NCBI GenBank assembly: GCA_039621445.1
Contig: CP154954.1
Span: 52,985,357 to 53,049,356 of the forward strand
Direction: 5' to 3'
Source: Euglena gracilis
Taxonomy: Eukaryota; Euglenida; Euglenophyceae; Euglenales
Length of the DNA stretch: 64,000 nucleotides
Below, piece after piece: positions 1-10,229 of the stretch (positions are counted from its first letter, which is position 1; every line of letters begins with the position of its first letter). The position numbers were made by a program, and so were the translations under genes. A model generated the notes under the pieces. It did not search any database and was not told where the DNA came from. It saw nothing but the letters and a program-made list of their open reading frames with translations.

Positions 1-293
1 TTCGACATCGGTGTGTGCCTCCCCCTTCAAATACGGGGGTGTTCCTCCCGCATCCCCCGCGTCCCGGATTTTGGCAAGGCAAATTTTTTGGTAAAGCAAA
101 GGAAAAATTCATACAAATTTGGGTGACGGCAAAGAAAACGTGTGGGGACAATTCACCCCCCGCGTCCCCCCCCCCGCGTCCCCCCTCCCTACCCACCACC
201 TGCATGCAACTGCAAGTACTTTGGGGGGGTCCTGCGGATTCCCCCCATAGAGTTGGGAACTGGACAAGGGGGGGGTCAAAAATGGGTTCATTG

Positions 294-400
294 AGGGAAA
301 TTGGTGATGGATTTTTTTTGGTCGCCATCGACAGTCTCTAGCGACTAGTCACTGGCGACTGTTGGTGATGGCCTACCGACCATTGGTGCGGTCGACCACC
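294..400 (+). repeat. Terminal segment of a GGGAAATTGGTGATGG repeat family
   Basis: The stretch beginning GGGAAATTGGTGATGGA, followed by GCGAC/GTCGC-rich sequence, recurs at 11050 in the same orientation. It recurs inverted at about 7480-7560 and 12040-12125, where the ends read ACCAAAAAGTCCAT...AATTTCTC. It is probably one end of a mobile element; its true partner end is uncertain. Downstream, 560-690 resembles 11730-11880 (CCCAATTTTTTTTTTGCAA followed by a GGCATTTGRGTGGGTTT core). No convincing exon is seen between 1 and 1000; the splice-bounded stretch at 831-898 is too short to call. Confidence 0.5.
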
Positions 401-1029
401 AATGATAAGTCCACCCCCTCCTCCGGGAGTTGATTCATCTGCTAAAAAAAAAAGCAAAATCCTGTGGAGGAAACGCTTCCAACCACTTCGGCCCAAGGAC
501 AAGTCCATCGCCGGCTCCATTGCTGGTGATTGGAAATTTTCTTCACAAATTTGTGATTGCCGCAAGTCGATGTCAGAACAGCCCCAAGACGAGGTTATAC
601 CCAATTTTTTTTTTGCAAGTTGGCCTCCGAATGGGGGTTTTGGAAGGCATTTGGGTGGGTTTCGAGTCATTTTCCTTCACATTTGAATGGGTTTTTTTGC
701 AAGTGGGGGGGGCTTCATACTTTTTGAGGAGGATGCTGCCCCATCGTCCTCTGATCTTCCCGCCTGGATGCCACGCTCTGCAATGGGTGTGTGTCTCCAT
801 TGGGGCTGCATGTCCACCAATAGCCGTGATGATTGCAGCTTCTGTCCCTAACCTGTGTTCCATGCAACACGCCTCCCTGCAACAGGCTTTGCACCGAAGG
901 TTATGCATATGATTCCGACAACATGTCTGCGTCGCCTTCTTACCCCTAACAACAACGGGGGTTCGGGGTTTCGGGTGAGGGGTTAGGATTTGGTGCGGGT
1001 CGTATAGCGAACAAGTACCCGAACAAGGC

Positions 1030-1115
1030 TGCATAGAGGTAGAGGTAGAGGTCAAAGGCCTCTACCTCTATGTCAACCACCTCTACCTCTACCTCTACCT
1101 CTATGTCACCTCTAT
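1030..1115. repeat. (CCTCTA)n hexamer repeats, inverted arrays
   Basis: A TAGAGG array is followed after a short spacer by CCTCTA arrays, so the segment can fold back. The same arrangement recurs at about 1571, 2577 and 3066, always close to the phrase ATGTCACCTCTATGTC or a degenerate form of it. This is non-coding low-complexity DNA. Confidence 0.85.
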
Positions 1116-1423
1116 GTCTGCAAAATGGACCAAAATGGCATCTCTATGTCTGCAAAATGGACCAAAATGGCCTCAAAAGGGGTCATAAAACACCCCATCT
1201 GCTCGGAAAATGGCAATTTTGTATGAAAACACATGCAAAATGGCGAGGGGATGAGAAACAATATTTAGGTTGGTGGTTTTGAAAGTTGTTGGCGCAGTTA
1301 TGTGACCACATTGAGCAATTCTGAAAACCTTTCACGTATTTCCCCTTTGCTTGCAAAAAAAATCCTTTGGGCGAAGATTTAAGACTTTTAAAGTCTCGAA
1401 ATCGGCCCAAACACGGTTTCAAA

Positions 1424-1542
1424 CCAAGAACAGTGTTTTGGGCCAAGGTTTTAGGGGGGCCTGGGGGGCGACCACGGCGCCTTCGGCGCCGCGGTCCCCG
1501 CCCCCAGGCTCCCCCTAACACTTGGCCCAAACACAGTTCTTG
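1424..1542. repeat. Foldback (hairpin) element
   Basis: The left arm CAAGAACAGTGTTTTGGGCC is mirrored at the right by GGCCCAAACACAGTTCTTG. Inside these, a TTAGGGGGGCCTGGGGGGCG-like arm is inverted as CGCCCCCAGGCTCCCCCTAA, with a GGCGCC-rich loop. The whole unit is one imperfect palindrome of about 119 bp, typical of a small foldback or MITE-like unit. No coding potential. Confidence 0.7.
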
Positions 1543-1570
1543 TCACAGAGTCATTTTCCTTTGGTTTTTG

Positions 1571-1680
1571 ACATAGAGGTGACATAGAGGGATAGAGGAG
1601 GTTGGAAAACCTCTACCTCTACCTCTACCTCTACCTCTACCTCTACCTCTACCTCTTTCCCTCTACCTCTATGCAGCCTT
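1571..1680. repeat. (CCTCTA)n array
   Basis: TAGAGG-type units at the left are followed by an uninterrupted run of CCTCTA hexamers, ending just before telomere-like repeats. Confidence 0.85.
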
Positions 1681-1757
1681 GACCCGAACCCTAACCCTAA
1701 CCCTAAGAATTGGTTCTTTAGGGAATAGGGTTAGGGTTAGGGTAGGGTTAGGGTTCG
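1681..1757. repeat. Interstitial telomere-like repeats, opposed orientation
   Basis: Three CCCTAA units are followed by a spacer and then several TTAGGG or TAGGG units, so the two tracts face each other. TTAGGG is the telomere unit of many protists and animals. A further short CCTAACCCTAACCC tract lies at 44648, inside a TIR element. The position next to (CCTCTA)n suggests either captured telomere DNA or a palindromic element end. Confidence 0.7.
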
Positions 1758-1894
1758 ACTCTGCCCTTTGGGCGATGGGTGTCTTATAGGGGGGGTGTCT
1801 CCCCCGCGTCCCCCCCCCCGCGTCCCCCCCCCGCGTCCCCCCCTCGTCCCACTTTGGAAACAAAACTTTGTTCTCGAGACAGCCAAATTCAAAA

Positions 1895-2065
1895 GGCTGA
1901 TTCCTAATTTCAGGCAAATTCAAGGTTGGTGATTCCTGATTTGGTGTGGGTGATTCCTAACTTGCGGTGGGTGATTCCTAATTTGGGGTGGGTTTGTCCT
2001 AATTTGTTGTGGTAGAATCCTAATTTGGCTAAATTTTCTCGCGACAAATTCCTAATTTCACTTCC
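1895..2065. repeat. Degenerate minisatellite, CCTAATTT core
   Basis: About seven diverged units of roughly 24 bp share GATTCCTAATTTGGGGTGGG. A related array with the same CCTAATTT core lies at 3285-3545 inside the 3167-3946 element. From 2066 to 2576 I see only poly-G/C stretches and A/T-rich filler, and no exon. Confidence 0.6.
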
Positions 2066-2576
2066 CCCCGTGTCCCCCCCTGCGTCCCCCCCGCGTCCCA
2101 GACACCCCCTAGGGGGTGGTGCGGGTCACGGGGGGGGGGGTCACGGGGAGGGGGGTCACGGGGGAAGTATGCCACTTTGGAGGTAGTCGGGAGGCAGCAT
2201 CCATGACGTTGCATCCCATCATGAGAAGGGCAGCACGCGTCCTAAAATCGGTGTCATTTTTGGCCATTTTTGGGGCCATTTTTGTATGTTTTTAAGCCCT
2301 CACTTTCTTCTGTTAAACAAAAACAAACAAAACTGAAACAATTTTTTCTGATTTCATGTGAAGGTTTTTTTTGTGAAGAAAGAAAGAAAGACACTGTTTT
2401 GCTCATGTAGCATGATTTTTTTGAAAAAATATGGACATTTAAAGTCATGGGCAGTCCCCCCCCCCCCGCCGCAGGGCCCCTCCCTTTTGGTCCGAAAGTG
2501 GTCATTTTTGGGTGAGTTTATGTTTTTGGAAGGGAACTTTGTTGGAAGGGAATTTTCTTGACCGTCCCCAGGGCTG

Positions 2577-2662
2577 GATAGAGGTAGAGGGACAGAGGTA
2601 GAGGTAGAGGTAGAGGCAGAGGTAGAGGTAGAGGTCACCTCTACCTCTACTATCCCTCTATG
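2577..2662. repeat. (CCTCTA)n inverted arrays
   Basis: A long TAGAGG array followed by CCTCTA units, same architecture as at 1030 and 3066. Confidence 0.85.
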
Positions 2663-3065
2663 TCACCTCATTGTCAAATTTTTAAGGAAAGTGGCTTATC
2701 AAAGAGAATTTTTGCCAAACAAAGGCAATTTGGAAAAAAATCAGAAATTGGCCATTCTTGTCACAAATCTCTTATAACAATGTTTGAAACCACCCATTCA
2801 GATATTTTTTTTCATTCCGAGGAGGAACATGAAATTTTTGTGGAAGAAAAACCCCCCAAAAGAACAAAAAAGAATTGTACTCACCCCACCATTTGGACAA
2901 CCAAACCGCCTTTTGGCACCCAACGTCCAACGCACCTTCTCACCCAAAAATGGCCAAAACTCTTGTCCCCTAAAAAAAAGTGCCAAAAATTGGTGCATTC
3001 CACACCCAAAATGGAATTTTGTCAAAATTCCCCAACAATTATCCCAAAAAATGGGACGGCAGGGC

Positions 3066-3150
3066 TGGATAGAGGTAGAGGTAGAGGTCAAAATCTTCTA
3101 CCTCTATCTGACCCACCTCTACCTCTACCTCTACCTCTATGTCACCTCTA
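3066..3150. repeat. (CCTCTA)n inverted arrays
   Basis: TAGAGG units, a short spacer, then CCTCTA units and a trailing ATGTCACCTCTATGTCC. It ends just outside the TIR element that begins at 3167. Confidence 0.85.
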
Positions 3151-3166
3151 TGTCCATGAAATGTCA

Positions 3167-3946
3167 TACCATGCCCCCCCCCCATATTGTACCCCCCCCC
3201 GGGGAGCACATGGCTAGCCGACGGCTGGCCGACGGCGTGACGGAAGTCGGGTCATTTTGTTTAGCCGACCTGTGTGGCAATGCCTAATTTGGTATGGTAG
3301 TTCGGATTTTTCAGAGCAAATTCCTGATTTCATGTGTATATTCCTAATTTTGAGAGGGGAATGCCTAATTTCTGGTGTAAAACTACTGAAATTTGACTGG
3401 TAATCCCTAATTTGGTATTCCAATGCTTGCTTTTGAGTAGGAAATTCCTATTTCATAAAAAGGTTCCTAATTTTCAGCAGCAAATGCTTAATTTTGGGGG
3501 GGATGTCCAAATTTAGGTTGAGAAATGTCTAATTATGGGTGTAATCCGGTCATGTCCCAAAAATAGGCTGAAAATGATCAAAATTGGTCAAAAAGGTCCA
3601 AAATTGGTCAAATTGACAAAAATTAACAAAAAATAACTTCAAATAGGCAAAAATGCAGCCTCCACCAACGATGAACATGACCTGGAAGGGAGATTGACGG
3701 CAAAATTCATTCTCCATTGCAAGGCTGTGGCTCGGGTGTGAGTCACACGGCTGGCCGACGGCTGGCCGACGGCTGGCCGACGGCGTGCTCCCCCCATAAT
3801 GTACCCCCCCCCAATTTCCTTATGAAGAAAATTAAAGGTCTTTTTTTTTGACGGTTCACGGCCTTGGCCCCCCCATATTGTGCCCCCCCCATAATGTACC
3901 TCCCCCCCAGAAAATGGCTCCCTACAATATGGGGGGGGGCATGGTA
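3167..3946. mobile_element. Non-autonomous TIR element, TACCATGCCCCC family
   Basis: The left terminus TACCATG, a C-run and ATATTGTA is mirrored at 3923-3946 as TACAATAT, a G-run and CATGGTA, so the two ends form terminal inverted repeats of about 24 bp. The interior holds repeated CTGGCCGACGG units near both ends and a degenerate CCTAATTT minisatellite (3285-3545). No transposase-like ORF is seen. The same terminal motif closes smaller units at 16031-16131, about 13868-14056 and about 10855-11040. No clear target duplication is visible. Superfamily unassigned. Confidence 0.7.
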
Positions 3947-4080
3947 AACTGGCACCAATGAGGGCCACAAAAGCTCCAAATGCCTCAAATTTGGCAAATT
4001 AGCATCTCGGCGCATCTTATTTAGGTTAGGGGCGTTTTTTTTTTGCCCAAAATTTTCAAAAAATGCTGAACCCGATTTCA

Positions 4081-4216
4081 TGCCCTATAATTTGTGTTCA
4101 CCCTGAACACAATTATCAGGGCATGAAATCGTGTTCAGGAATTATCGCCCTGTGATTCGTGTTCACCCTGAACACGATTATCAGGGCATGAAATCGGGTT
4201 CAGGAATTATCGCCCT
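4081..4216. repeat. Two tandem ~65-bp units with palindromic core
   Basis: Two copies share GTGTTCACCCTGAACAC, a palindrome, followed by ATCAGGGCATGAAATCG and CAGGAATTATCGCCCT. A related half-unit (GTGTTCACAACCCCGAATTA) continues at 5313, beyond the inserted element 4320-5296. This shows the element split an older repeat locus. Confidence 0.75.
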
Positions 4217-4232
4217 ATATATATATATATAT

Positions 4233-4319
<87 letters not shown>
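4213..4319. repeat. (TA)n microsatellite, target of an insertion
   Basis: A TA-dinucleotide run that is interrupted at 4320 by a TIR element and resumes at 5297. Confidence 0.95.
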
Positions 4320-4323
<4 letters not shown>

Positions 4324-5296
4324 GCCCGAAACTACTGGGCCCCCCCGGGGAGGGGGGGCCCAGTACTTAATCTGGGGGGGGAGGTCCATCTTCTTTTACC
4401 CCCTCAGGGCCATCTTCTTTAACCCCCCCGGTCCATCTTCTTTTGCCCTCCCCTGTCTGCGCGCGCGCGGGGGCCGGGAAGATCCGTTGTTGGTCGCACC
4501 ACGCCCTTTTCCGGGGGGGGGGGGGGCTGGGCGGTGCGCGGGGGGAGGGGATAGCCCCCACCACGGCCATGCGCGCGACAGTGGGCATTTTTTGTGTTTT
4601 TTAAAAAAAACACAAAAAAAAACGTGTTTGTTAAAAAAAAACGTCAAAAAAAACAACGAAAGCGAAATTTCATTGAAAAAATCGTTATGAAACACCCCAA
4701 ACCATATTTGAATCCGACTAAGTTCAAAAACTGCCAAAAATGGTCCCAAAAAAACCATCCAAAAATGCAACATAAATCGAATTCTGTGACTTTTTTCATT
4801 TTTTTTTTGTGGAAGGGAGTTTTTGGCAGAAATTACCCAGAAGTTGCCAAAAAACCTTTGAAAAACGGGCATTAAAATGGTTTTCCATGCAAAACCCACT
4901 GGGCGTTTTTTTTTGTGTGTTTTTTTTTCAAAACAAAAACATCGACAGAATTAAATTAAAAATAAACAACGTAAAAAAAAACCGGCCGGCCCACTGGTGC
5001 GCGGGGGAGACGGACAAAGGGCGAGAGCAGAGGGGCAGACAGACAGATGGGAAAAGACCGACGGGACAGACAGGACAGACAGGGCAGGGGGGGGGGGGGG
5101 GGGGGGAAACGGAAACGCCCGGCGCGGAGGAACGGGACAGGGGAAAGGGTGGGGGGTCCCTCTTCTTTACCCCCGGGGGGTCCATCTTCTTTACCCCCGG
5201 GGGGTCCATCTTCTTTCAGGCGGGGGGGTCTGACTACCCCCCGGATTAACTACTGGGCCCCCCCGGGGAGGGGGGGCCCAGTAGTTTCGGGCTGCC
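4320..5296. mobile_element. ~1-kb non-autonomous TIR element, GGCAGC family, inserted in (TA)n
   Basis: The left end reads GGCAGCCCGAAACTACTGGG and the right end is its reverse complement, CCCAGTAGTTTCGGGCTGCC. The inverted repeats continue for about 55 bp through a self-complementary GGGCCCCCCCGGGGAGGGGGGGCCC block. The flanks are (TA)n on both sides, compatible with an 8-bp ATATATAT duplication. The sub-ends carry several direct copies of GGTCCATCTTCTTTTACCCC. The interior is A/T-rich with T-run/A-run hairpins plus a G-rich block (5000-5150), and no ORF resembles a transposase. It shares its GGC-AGC-type terminus with the element at 44358-44836. Confidence 0.8.
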
Positions 5297-5689
5297 ATAT
5301 ATATATATAATTCGTGTTCACAACCCCGAATTACAGGGCAGGCACCGGGCCTCTGAACACGGTTACATTTTTTGACCATGTGAAGGCAAATTTCCATTCA
5401 ACCAGAAAATCGATGAAAAGCGACCAAAATTACCACCTACATCAAAAAGCAGGCTGAGATGATGAATGAAAAGAAAGGCTGAAGTGATGAAGGTTGATGC
5501 ATTGCATGAAAGTCGAAGGCTCGGTTCTCGGGTCACGGGGGGGGGTCATGGGGGGGGGTCACTGGGGGGGTAGCACCCCCATGGCGAACAAGTACAAAAA
5601 TCCTTACAAAATTCCCTAATTTTTTATTCAAGCTCTTGTTGGCTTTTTTTGTTGTTTTTTTGGAGAGGTCCAAATCGAGGGAAGCGATT

Positions 5690-5985
5690 GTACTTCAAAT
5701 GAGTGACTTTGTGTGAGAGAGAAAATCCAAAGAAATGCCGGTTGATGATTTTTGAAGAACAATCTCTAGCCCACTCAAAATGGAACATGGCAACACACCA
5801 TGATCTGTAGGGGGTCAGAATTTCCGGGAACCCTTGCTCAGATTCGGAGAGGTTTAAATAAATACTTCGTGACTTTGCGAGAGAAAGAAAATCCAAAGAA
5901 ATGCCGTTTTTGACAATCTTTGAAGGGCAGTCTCTCAAAATGGGAACATGCCTCTTTGGGATACAGCATGATCAGAATTTCCAAG
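5690..5985. repeat. Two-copy direct duplication (~170 bp period)
   Basis: GAGAAAATCCAAAGAAATGCCG (split here as GAGAAAATCC and AAAGAAATGCCG) occurs at about 5720 and 5890. In each copy it is followed by AATCTCTAG/AGTCTCTCA, AAAATGGGAACATG and ATCAGAATTTCC. The remainder of 5300-6200 shows no recognisable gene. Confidence 0.7.
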
Positions 5986-6202
5986 TGAGAGGATGGGCTG
6001 AACGCCATGGGCTCAAAAAAATTGACAAATTGGGGAAAAGAACAGGAGATGGGAACGGTGCCAACAAAAAGGAGTACTTGTTCACTTCCGGAAAAAAACA
6101 ACTGAAAACCGGAATGACGGCTGTACACCAATCAAGGTACATTCTTAAAAAAATTTGGCGCCTTTGGCAATGCATTTTTCTTGTTCCATTCATATTGGCT
6201 CA

Positions 6203-6424
6203 GACCCCCCCAACTTATACACCCCCCCTTCGGTCGACCAACCAAACCGGATCCTATAAACCCCGGGGGGTTTACAAGTGGGGGGGTTTACGGGGGGCCC
6301 GAGGTCCCCCCCCTTCCCCAAGCCGCCCCCCCCCCCCCCCCGTAACCCCCCCCCCACTTATAAACCCCCCGGGGTTTATAAGATCCGGTTGGTTGGTTGG
6401 TCGGCTGAAGGGGGGGGGTTTATA
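6203..6424. repeat. Long foldback element
   Basis: The left arm (ACTTATACACCCCCCCTTCGG, then GACCAACCAAACCGGATC and TATAAACCCCGGGG) is mirrored on the right as TTTATAAGATCCGGTTGG, TTGGTCGGCTGAAGGGGG and TTTATA. The arms are about 80 bp with a C-rich loop. Immediately downstream, 6425-6600 carries inverted CTATTGTCCC/GGGACAATATGG units within C- and G-runs. No coding sequence is seen. Confidence 0.75.
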
Positions 6425-6619
6425 CCCCCCCCCCCCCTATTGTCCCACCGACCTCCCCCCGGGAGGCCCGACCGGACAATATGGGGGGGGGGACAATATG
6501 GGGGTACCAAAGGAATTTCATTGGCCGAGCCAAAAAAACCCCCCGTCGGCCGGGGCCGAGGGACAATGTGGGGGGGGGGGGACAATATGGGGGGGGGGAA
6601 GTGGGGGGGGGGGTTAAAG

Positions 6620-7540
6620 CCCCGGAATTGTTGGTGGAAATCCGACCCCCCAATATGATCCTGAAACCCTCCAAATTGGCACTTTTCGACAAATTTGGTC
6701 AAAAATGGCATTTTTGATAATGGTCTGGGACGCCGGTTCGGGCATGAAACCGGAGCCCCCAGACACGGTTTCAAGTGGGGGGCGGGGCGGGTTTATAAGT
6801 GGGGGGGTTTATACCACCCCCCCTCCCCTTATTTGACCCCCCCCCCCTTAATTGAGCATTTGGGCCTGGGGAAAATGTTTTTCTAGGTGCCAAAGGCACC
6901 GAAAATTTTTTTGTCTTTTCTCCCCTTATTTGACCCCCCCCTTTATTTGAGCATTGGGGGTCCTTAAGCCCATGGGCGTGCTCAAAGAAGGGGGGGGGGT
7001 GGTAAGTGGGGGGGTTATTCCCATACTCGAACCTCGGACAGCCCTAAAAGGGTGATTTTTGGCAACTTTTTTTGGATGTTCGCAAAAGAATGGTATATCA
7101 AGCACATTGCCAAAGGTGAATGTGAAAACGTCCCAAAATGTCCGAAAACGTCCCAAATTGAGATTTTTTTTTGGGGAAGTTCTTATAAAAGTGCCATGAC
7201 AGTGAGCTATTCCCGTCCCCCCCCTATGGGAATAGAGGGGGATAGCTCGGGGGGAGGAGCATCCTAAAATGGAAGGGTTTGCCTTGAAAATTTTGCAAAT
7301 TGACCCTCGATGGGGGTCTTCTGTGACTTGTTTTTGGGCTTTGTCCTTTGGCTTTTCAATGAATTTTTTTGGAGGGGGGTTAAAAAAACGTCTAAGGTGG
7401 AGTAACATTATTGGTGGTTGTGACAATTTGTTGCCAGCTACCACCAATGGTCACCAGCGACTGACGAGTCGTCAGAATTTGGTCGCTAGCGACCAGTGAC
7501 TTGTCGTAGCGACCACCAAAAAGTCCATGGCCAATTTCTC
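6620..7540. other. No gene recognised; repeat remnants
   Basis: This stretch contains a duplicated TTATTTGACCCCCCCC...TTGAGCATT segment (about 6828 and 6922) and poly-G runs. From about 7400 to 7560 it holds an inverted copy of the GGGAAATTGGTGATGG repeat end. The open frames are short and shadowed on several strands; I see no splice-bounded exon. Confidence 0.4.
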
Positions 7541-7619
7541 ACTTGGGGCCACACTGGCGGCCAGTTGTCGGCCATCCGTGTGCTCCCCCTGAGGAGAGGT
7601 CGTTGAAATAGGAGGGTAC

Positions 7620-8410
7620 CCTGCCCCCGGGGGGGGGGGTCCAGCCAGCCAGCAGCTCAAATCCAGCCAGCAGCCCAAATTCGGGCTTGGAGCCCCCCCG
7701 GGGGGGGGGGGTGAGTGAAATAAAGTCGGGTCCAGCCCAGCCGGAGGCCGGGCCAGCCTTTTCCACTTTTTTTGATGGATGGAGCTTGATCAAGGCTACT
7801 GTGATGGAGGAAGTTGCGATGAGGGGAAAAAATGCATGGATGGTTGAACTGGGATTGGCTGACAAGCCTGCGACAAGCCTGTGGCCAGCTGGCCCGGCCT
7901 TCGGCTTGCTGGCAAAATTTTTTTGGAAAATATTGTTTTTCATTGACCCAGCCAGGCCGTATTTTAGTCGGGTGCCGACCCCACCCCGGGGGGGGGTGCC
8001 TGCCTGGGGAGGCACTCCAAGCCACTCCAAATCCGACCCCCGGTGGGGGGGGGTAGGGCACTGGGCCACAAGTAATTAGGAGGCACTCTGGTGCCAAAGG
8101 TGCCAGAAGGCTAAAAAAAGGCCTATTTTCAAGGAAAATGGCCCGCCACAGGCCGAAATCTGACCCCCCCCGGGGGGCAGTGCCTGCTTGGGCAGGCGCT
8201 CAAGGGCACTCCGGACCACCTCCCCCCGGGGTTGGTGAAAAACAGCCTGGACCCAGCCCAGCCCAGCCCCCTCCAGCCCTGGACCCCCCTCCCCCCCCCC
8301 CTATCCCCCCGGGGTCCAGCCAGCAGCTCATTTCCAGCCAGCAGCCTTTTTGCCAACCTCCTCCCCGGGGGGTCCAGCCTCCCCCCCGGGGTCTTGAAGA
8401 AATTCCCTGA
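7620..8410. repeat. GCCAGCCAG-rich repeat block, partner of inverted copy at 35.9-36.2 kb
   Basis: Sequences such as CAGCCAGCAGCTCAAATCC, GTGAAATAAAGTCGGGTCC and GATGGAGCTTGATCAAGGCT recur near 35880-36160, partly inverted. In particular, 7770-7850 is the reverse complement of 36083-36165. The phrase GTGCCTGCCTGGG(C)AGGCACTCCAAG belongs to a family also present at 15110-15400, 20390-20690 and 37690-37800. The long frames here are low-complexity read-through, not genes. Confidence 0.65.
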
Positions 8411-8537
8411 AACGAACACATCTCCCTTGACCTTCATGCCGCTTGGAATTGTGCTCTTTTCCCATCTTTCAGAGCAGTTGTGCAATGGACAAAGCAAAAT
8501 TTCCCAAACTGGCATCCATCGGCAATCAAACCTCCAG

Positions 8538-8636
8538 ATGTTGCGGTGTGCTTGTTTGAATGTACCAACGACGGCTCAATTTTTGGAGACTGTGCAGCGG
8601 GGTGACTTGGACAAGCAGGGGGTGGGCGTTCATTGG
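8538..8636 (+). CDS. Candidate exon, unknown gene
   Basis: The segment is bounded by an acceptor-like CCTCCAG and a donor-like TTGG|GTACCC, and spans exactly 33 codons. The open frame starts MLRCACLNVPTTAQFLETVQ and continues RGDLDKQGVGVHW; the other two frames close. Composition is protein-like. No neighbouring exon can be joined with confidence, so whether the ATG is a true start is unknown. I do not recognise the protein. Confidence 0.35.
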
Positions 8637-8739
8637 GTACCCCCCCCCCCCTGAAGAGTTTCGGCATACCCCCCCCCCCCGGGTCAGCACGGCTAAATGT
8701 GTACCACGGTTGGCTGACCCCCTCGGCATGGCATGCTGA

Positions 8740-8925
8740 ACCACTTGCCTTAGTAAATTTCTGCTCTCTGCCCCGGCGGTACGTTTTGGGACGGGTTGGG
8801 ACTGCCGCCTGCCCTCAAGGTCTGGCACCCGACCACATGGCACAAACCCTGCATACCAAAGCCCCCGCAAATGATTTCCATAAAATGCCCATTGCAGCCA
8901 CTCTTTATGCTTTCCTTCGATGACC
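8740..8925 (+). other. Coding-like island, strand unresolved
   Basis: About 190 nt are open on both strands. The + reading ends at a TGA near 8923 and contains LGRVGTAACPQGLAPDHMAQ. The - reading contains KHKEWLQWAFYGNHLRG. Neither shows a recognised family. It may be a terminal exon of the gene represented by the 8538 exon, but no acceptor decides this. Confidence 0.2.
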
Positions 8926-9149
8926 ATTCATTTAAAAAATTTTACTGAACAATGTTGATCCGGAAGCCATTCTTCTCGCTTTCAAAGGCGTGGACTGCAC
9001 GTTTCAGACAGAACCGGGTGTCCATGACCCTTTGCTTACAGAACGGTGGGGGGTGACGCCAGTTCTGTCATGAACCGGGCGGCCCAAACACTGATTTAAA
9101 ATGCCATCAATTTTTCTCCACACAAAATCTGAACCTTTTTCGGCCAATT

Positions 9150-10222
9150 GTCCAGCTTTACAGCCAGGACCCAGAGACATTGAAACTTTCGGACAAATAA
9201 TTGAAACTTTTGGACAAAGTTATTGAAACTTTTGGACAAAAAATTGAAACTGTCAATTTTTTTTGACTCCTCCTTCAGTCTATTTTCTTTTACCCTGATG
9301 CATGCCAAGGACGAACTATACCCCAGAAGTGATCAATTCTTTTCGGCGGTTTGTGTCCCAACAACCTTTCCAGGCCTTCCAATCTGAAAATGATCACAAT
9401 ATGGATCTCCCTAGACACATTTTTCAAAAAAAATCACCAGATTTTGTACATTGTGTTTGTTGTTCACATTCTGCAATCCTTTACGTTATGTCCTTTGACA
9501 AAAAGGTTTTGTGTCAACATGGTGCTTTGTGGTCGTACATTCTTTTTTGAGCGGGCCTGCCTCAGATGCTACATTGCTTGATTTACGTGACCGTTTTCAG
9601 CAGGACCACATAAGCAGTTGCATTTGCGCTAGAACAATATTACGGCTGGACAGAGGAATGGTTTCGCAATTTTGTAAGAGGGCTTCTTTCCCCATCAGCC
9701 CACGGTTGTTTGTTGGAACTTCACATTGAGATTTTGCAGAAGCAGTGATGTGACAGGGTCGCACCGCCCTCACCCAACCACAACTGTACAGTTGATGAAT
9801 GTCATCACGTTGAAATTGAATGGTATGAGGGACCAAGCATACTGGCCCCTTTTCGGTAATATGCGTGAATGGCTTGAAAACGCCTCTAGAATGAGCCATT
9901 TCTTGTGATGATCCAAACCGACCAAGGTTGTTTCTTTGTTGATCTGCTTCGCAAACTGCATTGTCCAAAGTCCTAATATTCTGCTCTGAACAAGGTACAA
10001 GGATTTTCTCAGCTTGTATGCGTTTGATATTTTTATTGTAGTGTCCAAAAGTTTCAATAAATCTGTCCAAAAGTTTCAATAACTTCGCACAAAAGTTTCA
10101 ATTTCTTTGTCCAAAAGTTTCAATTATTTGTCGAAAAGTTTCAATTTCTTTGTCCAGAAGTTTCAATAATTTTGTCCAAAAGTTTCAATAACCCTGTCCG
10201 CTCGCTGTAAGACTGTAATTGT
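9150..10222. mobile_element. Element with inverted arrays of a GTCCAAAAGTTTCAAT repeat
   Basis: At the left (9177-9262), four units of ATTGAAACTTTTGGACAAA are arrayed. At the right (10045-10195), seven or so units appear in reverse complement, TTTGTCCAAAAGTTTCAAT. The extreme ends CTTTACAGCCAGGAC and (inverted) CTTACAGCGAGCGGAC are also similar. This is the structure of a DNA transposon with subterminal binding-site-like repeats. The roughly 780-bp interior holds a 160-codon minus-strand frame. A target duplication was not found by eye, and the superfamily is unassigned. Confidence 0.6.
9597..10079 (-). CDS. Hypothetical ORF inside the 9150-10222 element
   Basis: This is a 160-codon frame with ordinary amino-acid composition, unlike the low-complexity frames around it. 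It includes segments such as DNAVCEADQQRNNLGRFGSS and QFQRDDIHQLYSCGWVRAV. I recognise no transposase catalytic triad or zinc finger. The first codons overlap the repeat array, so the true start may be further in. It may be a degenerate or spliced piece of an element-encoded protein, or chance. Confidence 0.25.
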   Translation of the reverse strand: MKLLDRFIETFGHYNKNIKRIQAEKILVPCSEQNIRTLDNAVCEADQQRNNLGRFGSSQEMAHSRGVFKPFTHITEKGPVCLVPHTIQFQRDDIHQLYSCGWVRAVRPCHITASAKSQCEVPTNNRGLMGKEALLQNCETIPLSSRNIVLAQMQLLMWSC

Positions 10223-10229
10223 CCAGTTC

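Noticed and set aside
4367-5250. Pro/Arg-rich frames inside the 4320-5296 element as a transposase
   Set aside because: They follow poly-G/C and A-run sequence, overlap on both strands and contain no recognisable catalytic or DNA-binding motif.
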